From the NCBI RefSeq assembly GCF_000251145.1, contig NZ_AIDW01000023.1, forward strand, positions 62,001-126,000: DNA of 64,000 nucleotides, written 5' to 3'. Of this stretch, positions 44,156-52,130 are shown piece after piece. Each line of letters begins with the position of its first letter. Position 1 is the first letter of the stretch. Position numbers and translations under genes: made by a program. The stretch is from Sphingomonas sp. PAMC 26621 (GTDB lineage Bacteria; Pseudomonadota; Alphaproteobacteria; Sphingomonadales; Sphingomonadaceae). The notes beneath the pieces were generated by a model. It made no database searches. It saw only the letters and a list, made by a program, of their open reading frames with translations, and was not told the origin of the DNA.

Positions 44156-44177
44156 TAGCTGGTGACTTTCCCAGCTA
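44156..44177. promoter_or_regulatory. 22-base inverted repeat upstream of tonB-sigma-fecR
   Basis: TAGCTGG-N8-CCAGCTA is a perfect 7-base dyad, 60 bases before the tonB start, in a 271-base gap to dut. Length and spacing are those of an operator for a dimeric regulator such as LuxR-type proteins, whose boxes are near 20 bases. No T-run follows, so it is unlikely to be a terminator. Confidence 0.4.
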
Positions 44178-44367
44178 GGGATTTACCGAGTTACGATTCC
44201 CCTTGTGCGCTGAAAACACCGGTCTCATCGCCATTGCCGAAGCGCCGGACAGAAACGCGGACGGCCCCCGTCGGCGGTTGGCCCGCCGCGGACTTGCCGG
44301 TATGGCACGCGCTGCACCACGGGGCCGCCAGCACCGCCGCCGCGGTTGGGCATGGGAACAGACACAG

Positions 44368-44858
44368 ATGACAGACTCGGCCCGGATCGACGTCGAATTC
44401 GGATCCTCGACGACCGGCTCCACGGCTGGGGCCTGCCGCGCTACCAGACCGACATGGCGGCGGGGCTCGATCTCCACGCCTGCATCGCGGAACCGCTGAC
44501 GCTCCAGCCACAGGCCCCCGCGGTCCTCATCCCGTCGGGGATCGCGGTGCTGATGAACGACCCCGGCATGGCCGCCATCCTGCTCGCGCGTTCGGGCCTC
44601 GGCCACAAGAAGGGGCTGATCCTCGGCCAGTCGGTCGGGCTGATCGACGCGGATTATTGCGACCAGATCTATATCAGCGCGTGGCTGCGAACGCCCCCCG
44701 GCTCCGAACCGCTGGTGGTCCAGCCGGGCGACCGGATCGCGCAGCTCGTCTTCGTGCCGATCCTGCGCCCGACGCTCCGCGTGGTCGACACCTTCAGCAC
44801 CGAGACGACCCGCGGTCTCGGCGGCTTCGGCTCGACCGGCATTCGCCGCGAACCCTGA
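44368..44858 (+). CDS. dut: dUTP diphosphatase, frame broken by one missing base
   Basis: MTDSARIDVEF starts at ATG 44368 with GGGA upstream, but the rest of the protein (RILDDRLHGWGLPRYQTDMA and so on) lies one frame back; one base is missing at about 44400 in GAATTC-GG. Restored, it has about 164 residues with the dUTPase motifs MAAGLDLHA, LARSGLGHKKG, GLIDADYCDQ, PGDRIAQLVF and RGLGGFGSTG. It hydrolyses dUTP. TTG 44346 or ATG 44352 would give an unbroken frame with an odd N-terminus. Normally essential and next to coaBC, so a base-calling error is likely. Confidence 0.88.
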
Positions 44859-44969
44859 GCCGGTCGACCGTTCCGGGCCTGTTTCGGTCTCGGCTGAGCG
44901 CGCTATAGTGGAAAACCGCAATCGCGCGGCCGATATGGCGGATGCCCGCACGGGCAGATCGAAGGGACG

Positions 44970-45365
44970 ATGATACTAGCCTTACTTCTGATGCAGGCGG
45001 AGCCGCAGCCCGCCCCGCCGCCGGCGCTGCCGTCCGACTGGTCGGCGATGATCCAGCTGCCCTATGTCGCACCCCGCCAGGTGACCCCGCAGGTGACGCG
45101 CTTCGTCGCGAGCGAGATCGCGGCGGGCCGCTGCGCCGCGCCACGCCCGGGCGACGGCCACTATGTCGTCCGCGTCGACGTCGCGACGCTGGTCGGCACC
45201 GACGGCGCGGTCCGCCGGATCGTCCCGCACGCAATCGGCTGCCCGACGGTCGAGCAATATGCGGTCGGCCTCGTCACCGGCTTCGCGCGCGGCAATCTGA
45301 TCCCGAGCGGACGGACGGGCGAAACCTGGTATCGCACCTCCATCGTGTTCGACTGGCGCGAATGA
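44970..45365 (+). CDS. Hypothetical protein with TonB C-terminal-like fold
   Basis: This 131-residue product has a short hydrophobic start (MILALLLMQA), a Pro-rich segment, and a beta-alpha-beta pattern (HYVVRVDVATLVGTDGAVRR, then IVPHAIGCPTVEQYAVGLVT) that resembles TonB_C domains. GAAGGGA lies just before the ATG. Its stop overlaps the next start as ATGA, tying it to the MoeB/ThiF gene. Function unknown; a weak signal sequence suggests the periplasm. Confidence 0.7.
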   Translation: MILALLLMQAEPQPAPPPALPSDWSAMIQLPYVAPRQVTPQVTRFVASEIAAGRCAAPRPGDGHYVVRVDVATLVGTDGAVRRIVPHAIGCPTVEQYAVGLVTGFARGNLIPSGRTGETWYRTSIVFDWRE

Positions 45366-46114
45366 GCACGCTCGAAGACGCCGAACTCGATCGCTACGCC
45401 CGCCACATCGTCCTGCGCGAAGTCGGCGGCGCGGGGCAGTTGAAGCTGAAAGCGGCGAGCGTCGCGGTGGTCGGCGCAGGCGGGATCGGCAGCCCCGCGA
45501 TCCAGTATCTCGCCGCAGCCGGCATCGGACGGCTGGTGCTGATCGACGACGACCATGTCGACCTGTCCAACCTCCAGCGCCAGACGCTGTTCGGCGACGC
45601 CGACGTCGGCACCGCCAAGGTCGCAGCCGCACGCGCGGCGGCGGAGCGGATCACCCCGCACGTCACGATCGAACCGCTCCAGCAGCGCCTCGATCCGACC
45701 AACGCCGCGACGCTGCTCGCCGGAGTCGACGTCGTGCTCGACGGGACCGACAGTTTCGCCACGCGCCTCGCGGTCGCGGATGCGGCGCACGCGCTGCGCA
45801 TCCCGCTCGTCTCCTCGGCGGTCGGGCAGTTCGAGGGCCAGCTCGGCGTGTTCCGCGGGTGGGAGCCGGACAAGCCGTGCTACCGCTGCTTCGTCGGCAA
45901 CAGCGTCGACACCGCGGGCGACAGTTGCGCCGAACAGGGCGTGATCGGCGCGATGACCGGGGTGATGGGGAGCCTCGCCGCGCTCGAGGCGATGCGCAGC
46001 ATCGTCGGCTTCGGCGAGGACAGCGCGGGCAAGCTGCTGCTGGTCGATGCGCTCGCCTTCCGTTTCCGCACGATCAAATTGCCGAAAGACCCCGGATGCC
46101 CGGGATGCGGTTAG
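45362..46114 (+). CDS. MoeB/ThiF/HesA-family adenylyltransferase
   Basis: This 250-residue E1-like enzyme has GAGGIGSPAIQYLAAAGIG (ATP-binding), DDDHVDLSNLQRQTLF, LDGTDSFATR (catalytic Asp) and two zinc Cys pairs (PCYRCF and GCPGCG). It adenylates the C-terminal glycine of a sulfur-carrier protein (MoaD or ThiS). No rhodanese domain is present, so it is the short bacterial type. Following dut in this order is common in alphaproteobacteria. Confidence 0.93.
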   Translation: MSTLEDAELDRYARHIVLREVGGAGQLKLKAASVAVVGAGGIGSPAIQYLAAAGIGRLVLIDDDHVDLSNLQRQTLFGDADVGTAKVAAARAAAERITPHVTIEPLQQRLDPTNAATLLAGVDVVLDGTDSFATRLAVADAAHALRIPLVSSAVGQFEGQLGVFRGWEPDKPCYRCFVGNSVDTAGDSCAEQGVIGAMTGVMGSLAALEAMRSIVGFGEDSAGKLLLVDALAFRFRTIKLPKDPGCPGCG

Positions 46115-46148
46115 CCCGACCTTAAGCGATCGCGGGTAAGCCGGCGGG

Positions 46149-47294
46149 ATGAGCACTACTATCCCCCGCCCCCGTAAAGTTCTCGTTATCTTCGGGACTC
46201 GTCCCGAGGCGATCAAGCTGTTCCCGGTCGTCGCGGCGCTCGCCGCCAGGCCGGGGCTGGTGGTCCGCACCTGCGTCACCGCGCAGCATCGCGGGCTGCT
46301 CGACCAGGTCCTTGCGATCGCAGGACTCACCCCGGATATCGATCTCGACCTGATGGAGCCCGGCCAGTCGCTCGACCGGCTCACCGCACGGCTGCTCGTC
46401 GCGCTCGGCGAGGTGATGGACGCCGAGCGGCCCGACCGCGTGATCGTCCAGGGCGACACCGCGACCGCAATGGTCGGCGCGCTCGCGGCCTATTACCGCA
46501 AGATCCCCGTCGCGCATGTCGAGGCGGGCCTGCGCTCAGGCGACATCTATCACCCGTGGCCGGAGGAGGTGAACCGCCGGATCGTCGCGCCGATCGCCGA
46601 CCAGCATTACGCCCCGACCGAAACCGCCGCCGCCGCGCTCCGCCGCGAGAACATCGCCCCCGCGACGATCCACGTAACCGGCAACACCGTCATCGACGCG
46701 CTCCACGCCACCCGCGCGAAGCTCGCCGCCGATCCATCGCTCGCAGCAGGCCTGGACGAGATCGCCACGAGGTTCGCGGGCAAGCGCATCGTCCTCGTCA
46801 CCACACATCGTCGCGAGAATTTCGGCGGCGGCATGGAAAACATCGCGCGCGCGCTCGCGCGGATCGCCGCGCGCGAAGACACCGCGATCCTGTTCCCGGT
46901 CCATCCCAACCCCAATGTCGTCGCGGTGATGGACGCGCTGCTCGGGCAACGCGCCAACATCGCGCGGATCGACCCGCTCGATTACCCGCACTTCATCCGC
47001 GCGCTCGATCTCGCGCATATCGTGCTCACCGATTCGGGCGGCGTGCAGGAGGAAGCGCCCGCGCTTGCCAAGCCCGTGCTGGTGATGCGTGAGACGACCG
47101 AACGCCCCGAAGGCGTGGAAGCGGGCACCGCGCGGCTGATCGGCACCGACAGCGACCGCATCGTTTCCGAAATATCAACGCTCATCGACGACAAGGCTGC
47201 GTACCAGGCCATGGCCCGCGCCCACAATCCGTTCGGCGACGGCCATGCGTCCGCACGGATCGCAAAGGGTGTAGCCGATGGTTTCGGATTCTGA
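46149..47294 (+). CDS. wecB: UDP-N-acetylglucosamine 2-epimerase (non-hydrolysing)
   Basis: This 381-residue GT-B-like epimerase has FGTRPEAIKLFPVVAAL, VQGDTATAMVGALAAYY, VTTHRRENFGGG and TDSGGVQEEAPALAKPVLVM. It converts UDP-GlcNAc to UDP-ManNAc. It overlaps wecC by 17 bases, so the two make UDP-ManNAcA in succession. The product is a capsule or surface-glycan sugar, fitting the capsule export genes 15 kb away. Confidence 0.95.
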   Translation: MSTTIPRPRKVLVIFGTRPEAIKLFPVVAALAARPGLVVRTCVTAQHRGLLDQVLAIAGLTPDIDLDLMEPGQSLDRLTARLLVALGEVMDAERPDRVIVQGDTATAMVGALAAYYRKIPVAHVEAGLRSGDIYHPWPEEVNRRIVAPIADQHYAPTETAAAALRRENIAPATIHVTGNTVIDALHATRAKLAADPSLAAGLDEIATRFAGKRIVLVTTHRRENFGGGMENIARALARIAAREDTAILFPVHPNPNVVAVMDALLGQRANIARIDPLDYPHFIRALDLAHIVLTDSGGVQEEAPALAKPVLVMRETTERPEGVEAGTARLIGTDSDRIVSEISTLIDDKAAYQAMARAHNPFGDGHASARIAKGVADGFGF

Positions 47295-48576
47295 GCTTAA
47301 CGTCGTCGTCGTCGGCCTCGGCTATATCGGCCTCCCCACCGCCGCGGTGATCGCGCGAACCGGCGCCAAAGTGCTCGGCATCGACGTGTCCGAACATGTC
47401 GTCGAGACGGTCAATTCGGGCAAGGTCCATATCGAGGAAGTCGATCTCGACGGGCTCGTCTCGGGGGTCGTCGCGCGCGGCTATCTGCGCGCCGCGACCC
47501 AGATCGAACCCGCCGACGTCTTCGTCATCGCGGTCCCGACGCCGTTCGCGGACGATCATGCCCCCAACATCGGCTATGTCCTGCGCGCCGCGACGACGAT
47601 CGCCACCGTGCTCAAGGCGGGCGACGTGGTGATCCTCGAATCGACCTCGCCGGTCGGCACGACCGAGAAGGTCCGCGACCTGCTCGCGCAGTTGCGCCCC
47701 GATCTGAAGGTCCCCGGCAAGACCGGCGAGAGCGCCGACGTCGCGATCGCCTATTGCCCCGAGCGAGTCCTTCCCGGCCGCATCCTCGTCGAACTGATCG
47801 ACAATGATCGCGTGATCGGCGGCATCACCCCCCGCTGTGCGCGCAAGGCGCTGCAATTCTACCGCCGGTTCGTGCGCGGCGCGTGCGTCACCACCACCAG
47901 CCGCGCGGCGGAAATGACCAAGCTCACCGAAAACGCGTTCCGCGACGTCAACATCGCCTTCGCAAACGAACTCAGCCGCGTCGCCGACACGATGGACGTC
48001 GACGTTTGGGAGGTGATCCGCCTCGCCAACCGCCATCCGCGCGTCAACATCCTCTCGCCCGGCCCCGGCGTCGGCGGGCATTGCATCGCGGTCGACCCGT
48101 GGTTCCTCGTCCACGCCGACCCCGCCAACACTCCGCTGATCCGGACCGCGCGCGAAGTGAACGACGCGAAGATCGACTATGTCGTCGCGCGCGCCGAGGC
48201 GATGGTCGCCGCCAATCCGGGGATGACGGTCGCGTGCCTCGGCTTGGCTTTCAAGGCGAACATCGACGATTTCCGCGAAAGCCCCGCGCTCAAGGTCGCG
48301 ACCGCGCTCGCACAGCGCTTCGGCGACCGGCTGTGCGTGGTCGAGCCCTACACCAACGCGCTCCCCGCCACGTTCGACGGGACGGGCGCACGGCTTGCGG
48401 ACATCGACACCGCGATCGAGACCTGCGGGATCATGATCGTGCTGGTCGATCACGACGTCTTCAAGTCGGTCCCGGTCGACGAGCGCGCGGACAAGCTCGT
48501 CTACGACACGCGCGGCATCTGGCCGGACCAGCCGCGGGTGGTGGCGCGGGCCGAGCCGATGCGGCTGGCGGGGTGA
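47278..48576 (+). CDS. wecC: UDP-N-acetyl-D-mannosamine dehydrogenase
   Basis: This 432-residue nucleotide-sugar dehydrogenase has the NAD motif GLGYIGLPTAAVIA, ESTSPVGTTEKV, AYCPERVLPGR, a catalytic Cys in GVGGHCIAVDPWF and the LAFKANIDDFRESPALKV end domain. It oxidises UDP-ManNAc to UDP-ManNAcA in two steps. ATG 47278 lies inside the wecB end. The following 424 bases are non-coding and hold a composite repeat. Confidence 0.95.
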   Translation: MVSDSELNVVVVGLGYIGLPTAAVIARTGAKVLGIDVSEHVVETVNSGKVHIEEVDLDGLVSGVVARGYLRAATQIEPADVFVIAVPTPFADDHAPNIGYVLRAATTIATVLKAGDVVILESTSPVGTTEKVRDLLAQLRPDLKVPGKTGESADVAIAYCPERVLPGRILVELIDNDRVIGGITPRCARKALQFYRRFVRGACVTTTSRAAEMTKLTENAFRDVNIAFANELSRVADTMDVDVWEVIRLANRHPRVNILSPGPGVGGHCIAVDPWFLVHADPANTPLIRTAREVNDAKIDYVVARAEAMVAANPGMTVACLGLAFKANIDDFRESPALKVATALAQRFGDRLCVVEPYTNALPATFDGTGARLADIDTAIETCGIMIVLVDHDVFKSVPVDERADKLVYDTRGIWPDQPRVVARAEPMRLAG

Positions 48577-48621
48577 CCGCGCACGATAAGAGACTTTCGC
48601 GAAAATCGTTCCGCCCCACGC

Positions 48622-48900
48622 CCGTCACCCCGGCGAAGGCCGGGGCCGTCTAGTTATCCACGCACAGCGGAATGGCGGAGTGCTATATCGCCGGTTGCGC
48701 CGCCTAACATGGCGGCCCCCGGCTTCGCGAGACCTCTGCGAAACCATAGCTGTTCTCCCGCGGAGGCGGGAGCCCAGGAGTTGCGAGAGCTTTGAGGTGT
48801 TGTTTTGCTTGGCTCTGGATTCCCGCCTTCGCGGGAAAACAGCAAACGGGGAGTCCGTAAACTGACTTCCGCAGAGGTCTCGCCTTCGCCGGGGTGACGG
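48622..48900. repeat. Nested inverted-repeat element, 279 bases
   Basis: Perfect 19-base terminal arms (48622-48640 and 48882-48900: CCGTCACCCCGGCGAAGGC and its complement) enclose a second perfect 13-base pair, CGAGACCTCTGCG (48728-48740) with CGCAGAGGTCTCG (48870-48882). Inside these are two hairpins of a CCCGC/GCGGG type (near 48755 and 48822). No ORF inside resembles a transposase. It looks like palindromic elements inserted into one another, between wecC and mnmA. Confidence 0.75.
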
Positions 48901-49000
48901 AAGGGGGCAGAAGCAAGACGTTTGCCCCAATCTCACACGGCGCTGACCGAACGACGTCGCTCGAAACAGACGGTTGCGACGACCGTCGCGGCCTAACCCC

Positions 49001-50128
49001 TCACCCCGAAACCGCGACCGCCTCCGCCCCGGCATAAGCGCTCTCGGTCTCCTCGATCCAGCCGCCACCGATCACCCGGTCGCTTCCGTACAGCACGGTC
49101 GCCTGCCCCGGCGCGACGCCATATTCAGGCGAATCGAACATCACCCAATCCCCGTCGCGTCGTGCCGGCACCGGCTTGGCGAGCGATCGCACCTTGGCGG
49201 TCAACGGCCCGTCATACCCGCCGCCGAGCCAGTTGATCCCGCTCAGCCGCGCCCCGCGCACCGCCAGCGCGGCGCGCGGGCCAACGACGACGCGCCGCGT
49301 GTCGGCTTCCAGCCGGATGACGTACAAGGGTTCGGGCGTTCCGCCGATCTCGAGCCCGCGGCGCTGCCCGACGGTGAAGTGGATCAGCCCCTTGTGCCGC
49401 CCGAGCACGCGGCCCGTCGCATCGACGATCTCGCCCGCGGTATCCGCCTCGGGTCGCAGTTTTTTGACGAGCGCGGCGTAATTGCCGTCAGGGACGAAGC
49501 AGATGTCCTGGCTGTCGGGCTTGCCCGCGACGCCCAGCCCGAGCTCGGCGGCGATTTCGCGCACGCGGGTCTTGGGCAGGCCGCCCAGCGGAAAGCGCAG
49601 ATAGTCGAGCTGCGTCTGCGTCGTGGCGAACAGGAAATAGCTCTGGTCCCGCGCCGGGTCGATCGCACGGTGCAGTTCGGCACCCGTAGGTCCCTCGACC
49701 CGCCGGACGTAATGTCCGGTGGCGAGGCAATCCGCCCCCAGATCGCGCGCGGCGCTGAGCAGATCCGTGAATTTCGGCCCCATGTTGCACTGGATGCACG
49801 GGATCGGTGTGCGTCCGGCGAGATAATCGTCGGCGAACCGGTCGATCACCTGGTCGCGAAACCGCGTTTCGTGGTCGAACACATAGTGCGCGATCCCCAG
49901 CCGGTCGCACACGCCGCGTGCATCGCGAATGTCGCGGCCCGCGCAGCACGATCCCGCGCGCCCCACCGCTTCGCCGTGATCGTAGAGCTGGAGCGTGATC
50001 CCGATCACCTCGGCCCCGCTGCGCGCCGCCAACGCGGCGACGACCGAGCTGTCGACCCCGCCGGACATCGCCACGACGATGCGCTTGCCCGCGGTGTCGG
50101 GCCCCAACTGAAAGTCTGCGTCTGTCAT
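49001..50128 (-). CDS. mnmA: tRNA-specific 2-thiouridylase MnmA
   Basis: This 375-residue protein has the PP-loop [16 protein letters not shown], the first catalytic Cys in [14 protein letters not shown], the second in [13 protein letters not shown], and [14 protein letters not shown]. It thiolates U34 of Lys, Glu and Gln tRNAs in the cytoplasm. It is divergent from the following small gene. Length is normal. Confidence 0.96.
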   Translation of the reverse strand: MTDADFQLGPDTAGKRIVVAMSGGVDSSVVAALAARSGAEVIGITLQLYDHGEAVGRAGSCCAGRDIRDARGVCDRLGIAHYVFDHETRFRDQVIDRFADDYLAGRTPIPCIQCNMGPKFTDLLSAARDLGADCLATGHYVRRVEGPTGAELHRAIDPARDQSYFLFATTQTQLDYLRFPLGGLPKTRVREIAAELGLGVAGKPDSQDICFVPDGNYAALVKKLRPEADTAGEIVDATGRVLGRHKGLIHFTVGQRRGLEIGGTPEPLYVIRLEADTRRVVVGPRAALAVRGARLSGINWLGGGYDGPLTAKVRSLAKPVPARRDGDWVMFDSPEYGVAPGQATVLYGSDRVIGGGWIEETESAYAGAEAVAVSG

Positions 50129-50250
50129 GATCCATCCAGATAGGCGTTCCGGCCTGCACTTGCAAAATCAGCGCGAAATAAGCCCGGTCTTTACGCAGCC
50201 GTTAAGACCTTCTGTCTAAAGGTCAGCACTTGCCTCTTGGAAGTGCGTGC

Positions 50251-50484
50251 GTGGACCTGAGTTTTTCCCGATTTGAAGCAGACGGGCAGGTCGTGGCGCT
50301 CCCGCCCGATCTTGCCGTGCTGATGGTCGGCGTGGCGGCACGACAGGCGGCGAGTCCGACCGCGATGGTCCAGGCCGGGCTGCCGCGAATCCATCGCAGC
50401 GATCCGTTCGTCCCGGCGCACGGGGCGTTCAACGTCGCGGTCTGGGATCTGCTCGAAAAATGCGGCGAGCGGAGGAAAGCGTGA
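50251..50484 (+). CDS. Small hypothetical protein
   Basis: This 77-residue protein begins at GTG 50251 (MDLSFSRFEADGQVVALPPD); TTG 50230 would add seven residues. It is soluble, with no recognised domain. TTAAGACC occurs 42 bases before its start and again 52 bases before sciP, so the two may share control. Codon use is like the neighbours, and the frame is unbroken across 230 bases. Confidence 0.5.
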   Translation: MDLSFSRFEADGQVVALPPDLAVLMVGVAARQAASPTAMVQAGLPRIHRSDPFVPAHGAFNVAVWDLLEKCGERRKA

Positions 50485-50589
50485 ACGCGCCGTTTACCGA
50501 GACGCTTTAGCCAGCGTTCAAGTCCACCGTTTAAGACCGTAACGATTGAAATGCCGGGGCTTCCCCGCCCCAACACGAGGTCCTTTAGA

Positions 50590-50889
50590 ATGATCGAGAA
50601 CCAGAAGATCCGCCCGGCCAAGGTGATCGGACCGCTTGGAGAGCCGCTGACGCTCGACACGCTGCCGCCGCCCGAGACGACGCGTTGGGTCGTGCGCCGC
50701 AAGGCGGAGGTCGTCGCGGCGGTCAATGGCGGGCTGCTGTCGGTCGACGAGGTCTGCGAACGCTATGGCCTGACGGTCGAGGAATTCGCGGGCTGGCAAC
50801 GCGCGATCGACCGCTCGGGGATGCCGGGGCTGCGCGTCACGCGGATCCAGCATTACAAGTCACTGTACGAGCGTCAGCAAAAATACTGA
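50590..50889 (+). CDS. sciP: SciP-like CtrA inhibitor (DUF1153)
   Basis: This 99-residue protein starts MIENQKIRPAKVIGPLGEPL (GAGG 10 bases upstream), with RWVVRRKAEVVAAVNGGLLS and the helix-turn-helix-like LTVEEFAGWQRAIDRSG. DUF1153 is the SciP family, which in Caulobacter binds DNA and blocks CtrA-activated transcription in G1. Its presence marks an alphaproteobacterium with the CtrA circuit. Upstream is a TTAA-type half-site. Confidence 0.88.
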   Translation: MIENQKIRPAKVIGPLGEPLTLDTLPPPETTRWVVRRKAEVVAAVNGGLLSVDEVCERYGLTVEEFAGWQRAIDRSGMPGLRVTRIQHYKSLYERQQKY

Positions 50890-50996
50890 TTGCCAAAGCG
50901 GCAACGGCTTTTGCTCGAACCGGGGCCGGAACAAAATTTGCTGGTTGAGAGTCTTGCTTCCGTGAACCCGGATGGACCCGGGCAACGGAGGGTAAA

Positions 50997-51251
50997 ATGG
51001 TTGGACTTATTGTTTGGCTCGTCGTCGGTGGCGTGTGCGGTTGGCTTGCCAGCATGATCATGCGGACCGATGGCCAGCAGGGTATGGTGCTCAACGTCGT
51101 CGTCGGCATCATCGGCTCGGTGATCGCGTCGTTCCTGTTCGGTGCGGGCATCAATGAAGCCATCACCATCAACACGTTCATCTACTCGCTGATCGGCGCG
51201 GTGATCCTGCTCGCGATCGTCAATCTCGTGCGTCGCGGTACCGTTCGCTAA
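50997..51251 (+). CDS. GlsB/YeaQ/YmgE-family membrane protein
   Basis: This 84-residue protein has three membrane helices and Gly-rich turns (LIVWLVVGGVCGWLASMIMR, VVVGIIGSVIASFLFG). The family (transglycosylase-associated) is linked to stress responses, but its biochemical role is unknown. GGAGGG precedes the ATG, and a strong terminator follows 28 bases after the stop, so it is a single-gene unit. Confidence 0.92.
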   Translation: MVGLIVWLVVGGVCGWLASMIMRTDGQQGMVLNVVVGIIGSVIASFLFGAGINEAITINTFIYSLIGAVILLAIVNLVRRGTVR

Positions 51252-51279
51252 CAGCGAACCGTTCGACCCGAACACGATG

Positions 51280-51309
51280 GGCCGCTGGGGAAACCCAGCG
51301 GCCTTTTTT
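51280..51309 (+). terminator. Rho-independent terminator after the GlsB-like gene
   Basis: GGCCGCTGGG (51280-51289), a GAAA loop and CCCAGCGGCC (51294-51303) form a perfect 10-base-pair stem, followed by TTTTTT. Confidence 0.95.
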
Positions 51310-51322
51310 GTGTTTTATCTTT

Positions 51323-52048
51323 CTATTTCAACAAGAAGCGCACTGATACCGAAACGCTGACCTGCGTTTCCCCGGCCGCGATCGGGGTCGATTCGCTGGC
51401 CTTCATCGCCCGCGCCATCGCATAGATCGGCGGCTGCGGGTTCGACCCGTCGTTCGCGCCGTTCTCGCTGATCGTCACGATCCGCGCGACGCTCAAGCCC
51501 GCCGCCTTGGCGTACAGCTCGGCCCGCGCGCGTGCGATCTTGACTGCGTTTGCCCGCGCCTCGTCCAGCGCCGCATCGGGCTGATCAAGCGACAGCGACG
51601 GTCCGTCGATCTGGTTCGCGCCCTGCGCGACGAGCGCATCGAGGATCGCGCCCGATTTCGCCACGTCGCGGAAGCGGATCGAGACGCTGTTGCTCGCCTG
51701 ATAGCCGGTGACCGCGGGCGGCTGGTTCTCGGCGTAGCGATATTGCGGGCTGAGGGCGACGCTGGCGGTCCGGATGTCGCGCTGCGCGACACCCGCCTGC
51801 TTCAGCGCGGCGAGGACGCGGGTCATCCGCGTCGCATTCTCCGACAAGGCGGCGGCGGCGGTCTGCCCCTGCGTCACGACGCCAGCGCGGATCGTCGCGA
51901 CGTCGGGAACCCGCGTGGTGCGCCCTTCGGCGGACACCTCGAGCACCGTCGCGTCGGGGAGGATCGTCGGCGCGGTCTGCGCCAGGGCGGGGGCGGCCAC
52001 GCCCAGAACCGCGGGGGCCAGCAGCAACATCGTCGAACGCATCGTCAT
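51323..52048 (-). CDS. SIMPL-domain (DUF541, YggE-like) periplasmic protein
   Basis: This 241-residue protein has a signal peptide (MLLLAPAVLGVAAPALAQT) and a SIMPL domain (about 40-235: VLEVSAEGRTTRVPDVATIR, YQASNSVSIRFRDVAKSG and the ARAELYAKAAGLSVARIVTI segment). YggE-type proteins are periplasmic or outer-membrane-linked and are associated with protection from oxidative stress; their chemistry is unknown. It is convergent with the GlsB-like gene. Confidence 0.92.
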   Translation of the reverse strand: MTMRSTMLLLAPAVLGVAAPALAQTAPTILPDATVLEVSAEGRTTRVPDVATIRAGVVTQGQTAAAALSENATRMTRVLAALKQAGVAQRDIRTASVALSPQYRYAENQPPAVTGYQASNSVSIRFRDVAKSGAILDALVAQGANQIDGPSLSLDQPDAALDEARANAVKIARARAELYAKAAGLSVARIVTISENGANDGSNPQPPIYAMARAMKASESTPIAAGETQVSVSVSVRFLLK

Positions 52049-52130
52049 CTCCCAATATGCCAGGCGAACCGGCCCGGCGCAGCGCCCTGTTGCCAGCTTT
52101 GCCTGAAACGGGCGATGAACAATCGTAACG

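Noticed and set aside
44191..44511. Minus-strand frame upstream of dut containing CSACHTGK, like a c-type heme site
   Set aside because: Only the single C-x-x-C-H match supports it. There is no signal peptide, no full cytochrome fold, and the frame overlaps the real dut gene.
48622..48900. CRISPR array or transposon
   Set aside because: Repeats are inverted and nested rather than direct and regularly spaced, and no transposase frame is present.
50513..50535. GTTCAAGTCC resembling a tRNA T-loop
   Set aside because: The flanking bases do not pair and no acceptor, D or anticodon stems were found around it.
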